A DNA stretch of 64,000 nucleotides, from positions 310,001 through 374,000 of the forward strand of contig NZ_FNBG01000001.1 of NCBI RefSeq assembly GCF_900102215.1, read 5' to 3'. This stretch comes from Fontibacillus panacisegetis. GTDB taxonomy: Bacteria > Bacillota > Bacilli > Paenibacillales > Paenibacillaceae. The position numbers and the translations under genes were made by a program. The notes beneath the pieces are model-generated. The model was given only the letters and a program-made list of their open reading frames with translations. It searched no databases and was not told the origin of the DNA. Of the stretch, positions 8,899 through 17,080 are shown one piece after another (the stretch's first letter is position 1; every line of letters starts with the position of its first letter).

Positions 8899-9312
8899 AT
8901 GTTCTTGAAAATGATTTCAATCGTACTCATAACCCTTAATCTAAATTTGTACAAACCAGATCAATCATTGGTACAGATTTTTGACGTTCAACAAGAAAAA
9001 GTAGTTAAACAAATTCCTTTAACTGATGGGCTTGAAAAGTCGTTCATTGGACTTCTGGATTCATCACCAAAAATGTACGGAGGTATGGACATGAATCCAA
9101 AGTCCGGTCTCATTCTCCACGTTGAATTCAAAAATCCCATTAAATTAACTTCTGCCGTATACACTGACTTAGTAAAAGAAGCTTATCTTTTCCTTGAGCC
9201 AGGCGAACAGCCAAAATCTCTAATTTACTATAACACCCAAAGAGGAGTTATTGTTGTCGTTCTTAAGGGAGACAGTGATCAATTCATAAAATCTAATCTA
9301 GTAATTCCATAA
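8899..9312 (+). CDS. Hypothetical secreted protein, 137 aa
   Basis: A short hydrophobic N-terminus (FLKMISIVLITLNLNLY) could be a signal peptide or anchor. The rest is a compact domain with IPLTDGLEKSFIGLLDSSPK and YYNTQRGVIVVVLKGD. Not recognised. It is on the plus strand and converges with the next gene, overlapping its 3' end by 34 bp. Confidence 0.6.
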   Translation: MFLKMISIVLITLNLNLYKPDQSLVQIFDVQQEKVVKQIPLTDGLEKSFIGLLDSSPKMYGGMDMNPKSGLILHVEFKNPIKLTSAVYTDLVKEAYLFLEPGEQPKSLIYYNTQRGVIVVVLKGDSDQFIKSNLVIP

Positions 9313-9845
9313 AACACTCTATCATCGTATTCATTAGTTTCCGAATAGTAATATGACCCTTTTAATGTACCTTCGTACTTCATGAATGATTTTTCAAGCA
9401 CTTTCCCTGAAGCTGCATTTATACCTCTACGAAAAGCTTGCAGTCGGTTTATGCCCGTTTTTTTAAATGTGAACTCAATGACTGCGTTTAGAGCTTCGGT
9501 TGCAAATCCTCTTCCTTGATAGTTCTTACTTATGCAATATTCAATATCAGCAAAATTATGTTTTGTATCTATGCTGCAGAAGGCTATTTGCCCAATATTC
9601 TGTTTATTTTCTTTTAATACAATTGCCCATCTAAAAAACTCCCTACTTCGATAACTCTCCATCCAACAGTCCAAAACTTCATTTACCAACTCAATGCTTT
9701 CATATACAGGCTCTCCATAGTTAGATTGAACCTCTTTATCATTGATCCAATTTCTGAACATATCTTCCGCATCTTCCTTAACAAACTGCCTTAGAACTAG
9801 TCGATCCGTTTCTATCGTTTGTGTCCCTATATTTGTTGAGTTCAT
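9279..9845 (-). CDS. RimJ/RimL-type GNAT acetyltransferase
   Basis: A 188-residue protein. It starts with the family pattern TIETDRLVLRQFVKEDAEDMF, has GQIAFCSIDTKHNFADIEYCISKNYQGRGFATEAL as the acetyl-CoA region, and INRLQAFRRGINAASGKVLEK near the end. RimJ/RimL relatives acetylate protein N-termini or small molecules. The exact substrate is unknown. Confidence 0.87.
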   Translation of the reverse strand: MNSTNIGTQTIETDRLVLRQFVKEDAEDMFRNWINDKEVQSNYGEPVYESIELVNEVLDCWMESYRSREFFRWAIVLKENKQNIGQIAFCSIDTKHNFADIEYCISKNYQGRGFATEALNAVIEFTFKKTGINRLQAFRRGINAASGKVLEKSFMKYEGTLKGSYYYSETNEYDDRVFYGITRLDFMN

Positions 9846-9870
9846 TTATAGAACCTCACTTTTTTCGCAA

Positions 9871-10491
9871 TTACTTCTTCAACAAAATATAATCAACGAA
9901 TCCTTGCCGGATTTTTTGTCCCTCGAAAATTCGCTCTAGCACTCGATCTTCTTTATAGAGTACTTCCATATCGTCAAAAAGGTAATCAGCTTCTCCAGGC
10001 CCATAATAGGAGTGGACTACTTGAACATCATCTTCATATTGTTGAAATTGATTATTTCCAAGATCAATTCCATCTCCCACCCTGAAATCATTCGTGGTCA
10101 AAAAATTCACAAAAAGAAGACCTTTCTTTGCCGTAACTCGCTTCATCTCAAGAAATGATCTCTCCACTTGATCTTTCATCATATGGAATATTGAATTATA
10201 AGAATACACAAAACTAAATGACTCATCCTCAAACTCCAAGTTCTTCATATCGCCTTGATGAATATTCAAGTTCTGCCCTCTCGACAAACCAAATTGATTT
10301 GCCATTTCAACCTGACCTAAATCTATATCAATTCCAGTTGTACGATAACCATGGCTATAAAATAAGCTTAATGGCGAACTATCTCCGCCTGCCCCGCAAT
10401 CTAGTACCGTTTTTTTCAGGTTTTTGCTCTCATTACAAAACGCCAAATATCTGTACAATGGAATTTGTTTAAATATTTCCATACTTTTCAT
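9871..10491 (-). CDS. Class I SAM-dependent methyltransferase
   Basis: A 206-residue methyltransferase. Motif I is VLDCGAGGDSSPLS near residue 29, with TTGIDIDLGQVE as motif II, GDMKNLEFEDESFSFVYSYN for motifs III/IV and GLLFVNFLT as the post-motif strand. The target is unknown. It lies 32 bp downstream of the HAD-like gene. Confidence 0.85.
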   Translation of the reverse strand: MKSMEIFKQIPLYRYLAFCNESKNLKKTVLDCGAGGDSSPLSLFYSHGYRTTGIDIDLGQVEMANQFGLSRGQNLNIHQGDMKNLEFEDESFSFVYSYNSIFHMMKDQVERSFLEMKRVTAKKGLLFVNFLTTNDFRVGDGIDLGNNQFQQYEDDVQVVHSYYGPGEADYLFDDMEVLYKEDRVLERIFEGQKIRQGFVDYILLKK

Positions 10492-10523
10492 TAATAAATT
10501 CCCCTTCTTGTTGTAAATTTCAC

Positions 10524-11198
10524 TTACAATATCCCTTCTAAATCATTTAATGATTCAATAACATAATCTGGTTTCACTTGATGTTCCCAAGTCCTCTTAT
10601 TTCGATTTAACCAACATGTAGTTATCCCTTCTCTGTTTGCCCCTACTATATCCGATACTGAATCTCCAATATGTAAAACCTTACCAGGGTCCGTGTTAAA
10701 AAATTTAAGCATCTCTTTAAACATAATATTATTTTCATCATTTTTATAAGATTGAAATTGTTCTGAAGTAAACATACGAATTCCGTAATTAGTATAAAAC
10801 GAAGGTATCATTGCATCATCAGCATCACTTACAATACAAATTTTATATTCTTCCGAAATCCTATTTAAGAATTCCAGTGTATCTTCGTAAAACTCTGACA
10901 ACGTATGTTCTTCAAACAAACTCTTATTTGCAGCTATTGAATCGTATGATAAATTTAAATGCTCAAATACACTTACAAAGCTTCGTTCATATACTTCTTT
11001 CATTAAAAAGAATTGCTGAGTATTTTTCATTTGTGCCCAGTATTCTAAAAAATAACTTAATAAAAGCTGAGCGCATTCATTAGCTACTTCCTGTGTGTAT
11101 ATATTAGACAAGATAGGCTTCCATATCTGCTCTATTCTTGAATCCACATTGACTAAGGTTTGAAACATGTCCAAGCTGACTACTTCAAAATGCTTCAT
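10524..11198 (-). CDS. HAD superfamily hydrolase
   Basis: A 224-residue protein with HAD motifs: SLDMFQTLV (the first Asp nucleophile is present; the usual second Asp is replaced by Gln, as DMFQT rather than DxDxT), ICIVSDADD (motif II), the Lys around FKEML and VLHIGDSVSDIVGANREGI (motifs III/IV). It is probably a phosphatase. The atypical motif I (D-x-F-x-T) is common in the YjjG/PGPase-like branch. Substrate unknown. Confidence 0.83.
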   Translation of the reverse strand: MKHFEVVSLDMFQTLVNVDSRIEQIWKPILSNIYTQEVANECAQLLLSYFLEYWAQMKNTQQFFLMKEVYERSFVSVFEHLNLSYDSIAANKSLFEEHTLSEFYEDTLEFLNRISEEYKICIVSDADDAMIPSFYTNYGIRMFTSEQFQSYKNDENNIMFKEMLKFFNTDPGKVLHIGDSVSDIVGANREGITTCWLNRNKRTWEHQVKPDYVIESLNDLEGIL

Positions 11199-11501
11199 TG
11201 TACGATCATCCTCGAAATTTTATTCACTTAAGACTAACGAATTTGAAACAATCAAAAACCCAATATTAAAAGTAAGTATAGAAAGTAATCTTGCAAAAAA
11301 CCTTCCTGTCGATCTACCAAAAGAATATGAGATAAGTAGGGTATCTTAGAAGATTATAGAATATCACCTCTTCATAAGTTGTCGAAAATCTTTGAAATAC
11401 AGTGATTACGAACCCCGCCATAAACACAAATCCAGAAGCTTGTATATTTCATTGTTTGAATATCTCCCGTCTCCCTTTAATACGGTGTATCCTAAAAATA
11501 C
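11199..11501. other. Gap with no convincing gene
   Basis: About 300 bp. A short plus-strand frame at 11220-11349 (SLKTNEFETIKNP...EYEISRVS) looks protein-like and could be a gene tail, but it has no start and no neighbour to explain it. No attC-like site, promoter or RNA was seen. Confidence 0.4.
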
Positions 11502-11999
11502 TTAATAAATTTTAGCCATGTAGTACTCATCAACAAATCGATCATCAACAATCATCGAATTTTTCTTGATTCCTTCTATTTCAAATCCCATCTTCTTATA
11601 TAACTTTATTCCGAATTCATTATTCGTCATTACAGTTAGCTCTACTCGCTTGATTTTGGTTGATAATCTCCACTGTTCCATTGCGTTAAATAATTCAGAC
11701 CCTATTCCTTTGCCTGTAAAATCTTTTAATATTCCAATCACGATATAAGCACTATGTCTTATTCTCTTTGTGCGTCCCCCACTTACCGATAAATATCCAA
11801 CTATTCTATGATCACTCTCTGCAATAAAGATATTCGAATTATTAGACTCTAGAAAAGACATAATCATCTTGGATTGCTGAATTTCATCGATTTCTCTTTC
11901 ATTGGGTTCAAATAACATAAATTTCGTTTCATTGTCCAATTGTTTTTGAAATTTAATTAATTCAATAGCATCTTCCTGAGTTATTTCCCTTATAATCAT
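11502..11999 (-). CDS. GNAT family N-acetyltransferase
   Basis: A 165-residue GNAT protein. VIGILKDFTGKGIGSELFNAMEQW contains the acetyl-CoA loop and TVMTNNEFGIKLYKKMGFEIEG the C-terminal motif. It resembles the ribosomal/peptide-acetyltransferase-like group. The stop is 3 bp from the remnant esterase frame's side of the gap. Substrate unknown. Confidence 0.86.
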   Translation of the reverse strand: MIIREITQEDAIELIKFQKQLDNETKFMLFEPNEREIDEIQQSKMIMSFLESNNSNIFIAESDHRIVGYLSVSGGRTKRIRHSAYIVIGILKDFTGKGIGSELFNAMEQWRLSTKIKRVELTVMTNNEFGIKLYKKMGFEIEGIKKNSMIVDDRFVDEYYMAKIY

Positions 12000-12011
12000 C
12001 TATTTGCTCCC

Positions 12012-12200
12012 TTACAATCCCAATTCCTCAAAAGCACTAAGATTATACCGTAATTTGGAACCGCATGAAAATAATAAATAATACCTTCGATAAGAACCAA
12101 GATGTGTCCCGTCAAGATCACTCTCAAACTTTACTCTAAGATCTGCATCCTTAATCGAATCTCGAAAATAACTCCGAGAACCGAGATCTGGCATGCCCAA
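12012..12200 (-). pseudogene. Remnant of an alpha/beta-hydrolase esterase C-terminus
   Basis: The frame contains DADLRVKFESDLDGTHLGSY, which aligns with SEHRVKFESDPEGTHTDPY at the C-terminus of the esterase at 45441-46217. Only about the last 55 residues remain, and no catalytic Ser region is present. It is a broken copy of a siderophore-esterase-like gene inside the array. Confidence 0.6.
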
Positions 12201-12258
12201 CCCTTAAATGCAGTGTTTACGAAGACTTGCTCTTCATTGAGATACAATACTATTTTTT

Positions 12259-12723
12259 TCAAACTTCTTCGAATGTACTTTCAAAATAGGGACCTTCGAC
12301 GCCATTAACATAGTTTTCAATAAGCTTTCTCATTGGTTGGGGAAGAAGATTGTGTCTATCCATCTCACTTAAAGGTATCCAATAAAATTCTAAATGACTC
12401 TCTTTTGATTCAGGATTCTTTCTATGATCTGCATTTTCTAGTTTGGTAATAAAAACATGATTGATTTCTTGATGATAAACTCCTTCATCTTCGTGTTCAG
12501 CTTCGACTGCTCCGATATAAGAGCCAACCTCACTTAATAAACCCAGTTCTTCTTTTATTTCTCTAGACAAGGAGGTTCTAATACTCTCATAAAATTCAAC
12601 ATGACCTCCAGGTAAAAATGTGTTATCCATTCCTTTACAATGGGCAACTAAAAGATGATTATCAGTTAGTATGACTCCTCGAGCCAGCACATGGTATTTC
12701 GTGGTTGTTCTTTCTTTTATCAT
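12259..12723 (-). CDS. Nudix hydrolase
   Basis: A 154-residue protein. The Nudix box is intact: GHVEFYESIRTSLSREIKEELG fits Gx5Ex7REUxEExGU at residues about 40-62, preceded by the usual LPGG. Nudix enzymes hydrolyse nucleoside diphosphate derivatives; the substrate is unknown. The later HEDEGVYHQEINHVFI segment is typical of the MutT-like group. Confidence 0.87.
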   Translation of the reverse strand: MIKERTTTKYHVLARGVILTDNHLLVAHCKGMDNTFLPGGHVEFYESIRTSLSREIKEELGLLSEVGSYIGAVEAEHEDEGVYHQEINHVFITKLENADHRKNPESKESHLEFYWIPLSEMDRHNLLPQPMRKLIENYVNGVEGPYFESTFEEV

Positions 12724-12781
12724 CTCGAACTCCCCTTCTGTTACTATTGATTTTGATGGATATTTTATTTAGCAAGTTTTC

Positions 12782-12830
12782 ATATAACGTTCTTGTATTC
12801 ACGAAACGCCCCATCAAGCTCAGTTCTTTT
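12782..12830 (-). repeat. Half attC-like site (left arm only)
   Basis: CATATAACGTTCTTG, TATTCACG and AAACGCCCCATCAAGC match the left half of the GACCCAGCC site family. The right half is missing and the sequence runs directly into the 3' end of the P-loop kinase gene. The site cannot fold and is presumably inactive. Confidence 0.75.
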
Positions 12831-13764
12831 ATGAGATTCTATCAAACATTGTTCCATTATCATTCCTATTAGCATATAAATCCTTTTCGGTTATCAATAA
12901 ACCCGTGACATTCGTTGAATCCTCAATAAAGTTTACTAATACGCTCATGTCATCAAGATAAAATTGATCTTTACTTTTCGACTTCATTCTTTTATTTCCA
13001 AATATCCATAAGAAATCATCAATCAACTCAACTGAAACCTTTAAATCCATATCCTTATTATGATATAGACCCGAGTATTTCTTGAGTATTGATGAATTCA
13101 GGACGGGATCTGGAAAGAAAGTTAGATTAAATTTCTCTAGCGCTTGTTTTTGGTACAACTGGTACTCTGCAGTTGAATTCTCTATTATCTCAGTTGGAAT
13201 AGCAACCTCACTAACAATCTCATTGGTAAGAACGGAATATTCCAGAAAAAAAGATATATGAGAATCTGAACCTTGTTCTTGTCTGTTTCTAAAGTAAGGC
13301 TCGTTTTTATATTCATTATGCTTTTGTTCTAAATACTCTCTTCCACCACGAGCCTTAATCATCTTGTTAATAGCGAGCGGCGCATCCTTATGATAAAAAT
13401 AAATCAAACTACAATATTCTTCACTTAGCAGACTGCTTACTTTAATTATCAATGATCTTATTAATTCTCTGTCCGCATCTTTGTGGAGTAAATGAACAAT
13501 TGGACTTTGAAAAAATGCAGATTCCATTACAACTACTTCTTCGTCGGGTAAATCATCCAAAAACTTAGACCATCTTTCATAATAGGAATCCATGAACAAT
13601 GAATAATCTTCATAACCAGTAGATTCGATAATCGGATGATCAAAAGTAGTTTCAAGATATATTCTAGTGTTGAATCCATTTCTTTCAAATTGATTTGACA
13701 AAAAACGGGCAAAAGTAGACTTACCTGACCCTGGAATACCTTCAATCAAAATAAGTTTCTTCAT
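12829..13764 (-). CDS. P-loop kinase-like protein
   Basis: A 311-residue protein. The Walker A motif lies at the very N-terminus: ILIEGIPGSGKSTFARFLS. The rest has VVVMESAFFQSPIVHLL (Walker-B-like strand) and an IYFYHKDAPLAINKMIKARG region. A C-terminal beta-rich domain begins around residue 215 (KYSGLYHNKDMDLKVSVELI). The N-terminal half is clearly paralogous to the gene at 23202-24041. It resembles small-molecule or nucleotide kinases; substrate unknown. Confidence 0.78.
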   Translation of the reverse strand: MKKLILIEGIPGSGKSTFARFLSNQFERNGFNTRIYLETTFDHPIIESTGYEDYSLFMDSYYERWSKFLDDLPDEEVVVMESAFFQSPIVHLLHKDADRELIRSLIIKVSSLLSEEYCSLIYFYHKDAPLAINKMIKARGGREYLEQKHNEYKNEPYFRNRQEQGSDSHISFFLEYSVLTNEIVSEVAIPTEIIENSTAEYQLYQKQALEKFNLTFFPDPVLNSSILKKYSGLYHNKDMDLKVSVELIDDFLWIFGNKRMKSKSKDQFYLDDMSVLVNFIEDSTNVTGLLITEKDLYANRNDNGTMFDRIS

Positions 13765-13802
13765 TATGGATCATCCTTCAAACAAAATGATATAACCGAA
13801 TT

Positions 13803-13936
13803 TCTGCTAACGTTCTTGTATTCACGAAACGCCCCATCCTTAGATAGCTCTTAGCTTAGGATGGGGCGTTTGTTGTTTGAGCTTCTTCCATGATTATATA
13901 TCTGACAAACAATGGACGATAGTCCTATAGCATGAA
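13803..13936 (-). repeat. Eroded attC-like site
   Basis: The left half (CTAACGTTCTTG, TATTCACG, CGCCCCATCC...GGATGGGGCG) is intact. The right half is decayed: GCATGAATTATTGAC stands where GCGTGAATACGGTGTTA is expected. The merR stop codon follows directly. Confidence 0.75.
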
Positions 13937-14422
13937 TTATTGACTTGCCCGCTTTGCCCGATGTGGAAAATAACTCATCTCAACGGTTGAGGCAGATATC
14001 TGTTCTCCCGCCGCTTTCTCTGACACGCCGACCTGACTTTCATCCGAACAATCCCCTCGGTATCTCCCCTCCTCCAACTTCATATCAATAAAATCGACGA
14101 CCTGCTGCAGTGAGGCTATTTGGCTGACGATATTTTCCCGGTGGCTCCTTAAGTGTTCCACCAGTTCGGGATATTCCGCGGGATCGGTATCGGCGGAAAC
14201 CGCCAAAAATGGCCGAATTTCCTCCAAAGGCATTCCCGTTTTTTTAAGGCAAGATATCAGCCGGATCGTATTGATGTTCTCCTTCCGGTAAACGCGGTGC
14301 CCGTTATCCTTTCGTTCTGCACGGGGCAGCAGCGCGATCTTTTCGTAATAACGGATCGTATCCTCAGAAATTCCGGCTTGCTCGGCGGCTTGCTTTATCG
14401 TAAAAGTTTGCTCCTCCTTCAT
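13937..14422 (-). CDS. MerR family transcriptional regulator
   Basis: A 161-residue regulator. The winged helix-turn-helix is FTIKQAAEQAGISEDTIRYYEKIALLPRAERKDNGHRVY at residues 7-46, followed by a coiled-coil dimer helix (HLRSHRENIVSQIASLQQVVDFIDMKLEEG). No metal-binding Cys cluster is seen; a single Cys lies near residue 127. The gene is divergent from the SDR gene. Both promoters have MerR-type 19-bp spacers with dyads, so it probably controls itself and the SDR. Base composition is visibly GC-richer than the surrounding cassettes. Confidence 0.88.
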   Translation of the reverse strand: MKEEQTFTIKQAAEQAGISEDTIRYYEKIALLPRAERKDNGHRVYRKENINTIRLISCLKKTGMPLEEIRPFLAVSADTDPAEYPELVEHLRSHRENIVSQIASLQQVVDFIDMKLEEGRYRGDCSDESQVGVSEKAAGEQISASTVEMSYFPHRAKRASQ

Positions 14423-14454
14423 CCTGTTCCCTCCCAGAAATTATTTATTTGTGC

Positions 14455-14485
14455 AGTATACATCTTGGTGCTGGCTCCAAGTCAA
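14455..14485 (-). promoter_or_regulatory. merR promoter with 19-bp spacer and imperfect dyad
   Basis: On the minus strand TTGACT (14485-14480) and TATACT (14460-14455) are separated by exactly 19 bp, which contain CTTGGAGCCAGCACCAAG, an imperfect version of the SDR operator. The long spacer is characteristic of MerR-controlled promoters and suggests autoregulation. Confidence 0.8.
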
Positions 14486-14519
14486 TTCTCATATCATTAG
14501 GACAAACTTTTTTCGCGCC

Positions 14520-14550
14520 TTGACTTGGAGTCGACTCCAAGTTATAGAAT
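14520..14550 (+). promoter_or_regulatory. MerR-type promoter/operator of the SDR gene
   Basis: TTGACT (14520-14525) and TAGAAT (14545-14550) are separated by 19 bp holding the perfect palindrome CTTGGAGTCGACTCCAAG (14524-14541). A MerR protein bound to this dyad would realign the promoter on activation. Confidence 0.85.
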
Positions 14551-14593
14551 TGCGCTAGTAGATATATATACCAATAACAGGAGGAGACCAACT

Positions 14594-15451
14594 ATGAACA
14601 AGGATCAACGTGAAAATATAGCAGTGATTACAGGCGCAAGCGCCGGGATCGGGTTGGAATTAACCCGCAAATTGTTGTCGGAGGGCTGGCATGTGGTTGC
14701 TTTGAACCGTTCCGACTATCCAACGGACGATATCAGAATCCAAGAAGCCGTCATGAATGGATGGCTTCGAATTTATAAAACGGCTGATCTTGCCGATTAT
14801 GCCAGCTTGAGACGCGCTTTGGAAGAGATAAAAGACAAGGAACAGCGGATCGATATTTTGTTCAACAACGCCGGAGGGTCCTTTCCCGAACTAAGCTATT
14901 CGAAACAAGGTCGAGAAAAACATTATGAACTGTTGACTGTGGTTCCGTATATCATTTTGATGGAATTGAAGGAACTCATAAAAAGCGGTCGCTTAAAAAC
15001 GGTGATCAATACCTCATCTTCAGCGCTAAAGTTTACGAAAGAGTTTAATATCGAGATCCTAGAGCGCCCCAAGACCTTCCGCAAGCTGCTTGGCCCTTAC
15101 GCCACTTCAAAACTAGCGCTTTCACTGTGGACTCAGGCCATTGCGTCGCAACTTGACAAGGACAACATCAAGATCCGCAGTGTTGACCCGGGTGGCAACA
15201 ATACGATAAGAAAAGGAAAAAAATCCGGATTGCCCATATTGGTTGAAATGTTGATGAAGCTGTTTTTCTCTCCTCCTACCCATGGCGCAGGCAAGCTGTA
15301 TGAAGGTGCTCTCGGGGAACACCGTAATGATACCGGCGTATTTTTGGTGAACGGTCAGGTTGCGGAAATAAAATTTAAAGATCAAGCTCAGAACGTTTTG
15401 GATAGGATTAATATGATTTACGAACACGAATTTCTACAGCGTAATTTTTAA
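14594..15451 (+). CDS. Short-chain dehydrogenase/reductase
   Basis: A 285-residue SDR. The nucleotide-binding loop is VITGASAGIGLELTR, followed by DILFNNAGGSF (NNAG), the catalytic Ser in VINTSSSALK and the YxxxK pair in YATSKLAL. The start ATG 14594 follows AGGAGGAGA; an upstream in-frame ATG at 14525 lies inside the operator. Likely an NAD(P)H-dependent carbonyl reductase, induced by the signal sensed by the divergent MerR. AdhR-type MerR/dehydrogenase pairs respond to aldehydes, but that role is only inference here. Confidence 0.88.
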   Translation: MNKDQRENIAVITGASAGIGLELTRKLLSEGWHVVALNRSDYPTDDIRIQEAVMNGWLRIYKTADLADYASLRRALEEIKDKEQRIDILFNNAGGSFPELSYSKQGREKHYELLTVVPYIILMELKELIKSGRLKTVINTSSSALKFTKEFNIEILERPKTFRKLLGPYATSKLALSLWTQAIASQLDKDNIKIRSVDPGGNNTIRKGKKSGLPILVEMLMKLFFSPPTHGAGKLYEGALGEHRNDTGVFLVNGQVAEIKFKDQAQNVLDRINMIYEHEFLQRNF

Positions 15452-15454
15452 CAT

Positions 15455-15655
15455 TCCCGACGTCGAAAGGATTAAGCAGTTGACCTGTCGAGCGCAGCGA
15501 TTCAGGTTACTCGGTGGCCCCGCCACTTAGCCTTGCAGACGTGTCCGCTGAATTCACTTCTCTGCTCCTGATTTATCTCCATAGTGAATAAGCCTCCACT
15601 TACTTCGGGCGGACCATGCGGCTTTAGCCGGGTTGCGGGAACATTGTGTTATCTG
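15455..15655 (-). repeat. Degenerate attC-like site
   Basis: The sequence keeps the CTTAGCCTTGCAGACGTGTCCGCTGAATTCAC-type interior and a right end ATTGTGTTATC. The left core and inner boxes are altered (AACATTCCCGACG; GCGGGAACATTGTG). It is an eroded member of the long site family downstream of the SDR gene. Confidence 0.6.
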
Positions 15656-15831
15656 AGTCGTTCTTCTCTGTTATTCTTTATACTGCTCTTTATTTTTTTA
15701 TAATCTTCTATGTATTTTCTTCATGATGATTCATCAATAATTTACTCATTCTGCCCACTGAACTCAGTTCTCACGACCGCTTACTTTTATAATCCTCTTC
15801 TTGCTGTTACTAAATACGATTGATTTACTTC
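15656..15831. other. Gap with degraded sequence only
   Basis: AT-rich, with stops in all frames. A short minus-strand frame (RKYIEDYKKIKSSIKNNREERLR) may be the end of a lost gene. No site or RNA was recognised. Confidence 0.35.
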
Positions 15832-16084
15832 GTTGCCTCCAACATCTTCTTCTGATTCAAATCCCTGATTTGCTGGTTGGACCTACTACAAAGGTCTATC
15901 ATCAGTTATTAGATTTACTTCACAGACCTCTATGCTTTTGTTTTTCAAAGTTTTTAACTCTTGTCTAAGTTTTTAACTCTTGTCTAAGTTTTTTAGCTCT
16001 TGTTCAACGTCGGTTATTAGTTGTATGGAACCTAATTGTATGTACACATTGATCATCGTGCATGTGCCAGGTGGGTCTTTTACC

Positions 16085-16426
16085 CTAATGAACCGGTCTC
16101 TTTACTTGTTTGCGTTCGATACAGGACAAATTTTTGATGTGGTAAATTAAATTCCTCAACCAACTCATCTTCAACAAAACAAATTTTTTGTATAATGGAC
16201 GCGGAGCAATTCCCTTTGAATCATTTTCTCTAAAAGTTGTTACTGAAATATCCACATCACTTGGAAATAAAGAAAGCATATCTTTCATCATAGCTGTGGC
16301 GATTCCTTTTCTTCGGTGTTCTGGGTGGACTGCCATGCAGGAGAGACATTTTGCATTATAAGAAAATATCAGAACTCTAACAACTTCATTGGCATGCTTG
16401 GCACAAATCGCTGTTATACTTTTCAT
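16085..16426 (-). pseudogene. GNAT acetyltransferase, internally deleted copy
   Basis: Compared with the intact gene at 26989-27480, this copy lacks about 150 bp encoding residues 7-56 (MKSITAICAKHANEVV follows directly). It also has a small indel near 16185, so LYNKFGFVEDELVEEF becomes LYKKFVLLKMSWLRNL in this frame. The acetyl-CoA loop EHRRKGIATAMM survives. Non-functional. Confidence 0.85.
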
Positions 16427-16477
16427 TCATTTTTTCATCCCTCCAGTTGTATATCTTCTTTTAGTCCTATTTAGGGT

Positions 16478-16641
16478 TTGTCGCAGTATTCACGAACCCT
16501 CACTGGCTTAAGGCCGCGAATGCGCCGGGTCTGACGGACTTAGGCAGTGCAGGGTTGTCTGTGAATCCTCTCCCTCGAAAATGCTTCTCGCGGACCAAGG
16601 GACGGCACCAGCCAGCCCGCTGCGTGAATGGGGTGTTATAC
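16478..16641 (-). repeat. attC-like site with altered left core
   Basis: The inner boxes TATTCACG and GCGTGAAT and the right core GTTATAC are present with the long-family interior. Where TAACG is expected the sequence reads GGGTTTGTCGCAG, so the outer left core is lost. The second copy of this site (27528) has the same change, so it predates the duplication. Confidence 0.75.
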
Positions 16642-16783
16642 GAAGTCAACCTGAATTATTTACAAATTCTCGTTTTGCCCTGTTATTCTACATAATCCAA
16701 TCCATTATCATTACACCACTCGATAGCTTTCTGCTTGTAACACTCGCTTCGATATTGGTACCAGTCTTCAGATATCCCTAGCT
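16642..16783 (-). pseudogene. 3' fragment of the UPF0158 gene
   Basis: This matches the last ~45 codons of the intact gene at 34839-35306 (ISEDWYQYRSECYKQKAIEW region). The 5' part is gone and the fragment joins the 3' end of the ParE-type toxin gene. A deletion has fused two cassettes and removed the attC-like site between them. Confidence 0.85.
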
Positions 16784-16786
16784 CAT

Positions 16787-17080
16787 TTACTCTTTCATAA
16801 AATTTCTTGCACCATGTATTATCGTTTGAATAATTATTCGATCTTTTTGAATTCGGTAAATCAATCTGTACCTATGTATAAAAATTTCCCGCATCTCAGG
16901 ATCGTCCATTTCTGGAACTACACGCCCTCGCTGCGGGAATTCATTAAGTGTTTGTGCTGTATCCATTACATCATCATAAAATGCCATTGCATAGTACATT
17001 GAATCTTGAGAAATATACTCTACAATGTTTTGTATATCTTTATATGCCGATACGGTCCAGATTATTGTCTGTTCAGCCAT
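16787..17080 (-). CDS. RelE/ParE family toxin
   Basis: A 97-residue protein with the ParE/RelE fold signature: TIIWTVSAYKDIQNIVEYIS at the N-terminus, FPQRGRVVPEMDDPEMREIFIHRYRLIYRI in the middle and IIQTIIHGAR near the end. Such toxins are either mRNA interferases or gyrase poisons; the sequence does not decide which. It is downstream of and overlaps the antitoxin gene by 19 bp, the usual order. Toxin-antitoxin cassettes are known to stabilise long integron arrays. Confidence 0.85.
   Translation of the reverse strand: MAEQTIIWTVSAYKDIQNIVEYISQDSMYYAMAFYDDVMDTAQTLNEFPQRGRVVPEMDDPEMREIFIHRYRLIYRIQKDRIIIQTIIHGARNFMKE

Larger units (their letters stand above)
15832..16783. repeat. Segmental duplication, copy A (uninterrupted arrangement)
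   Basis: 15832-16610 matches 26757-27652 with few differences, and 16611-16783 continues with sequence matching 34758-34930. Copy A therefore joins two blocks that in copy B are separated by a 7.1 kb element. Copy A also has an internal deletion in its acetyltransferase gene. Confidence 0.9.
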
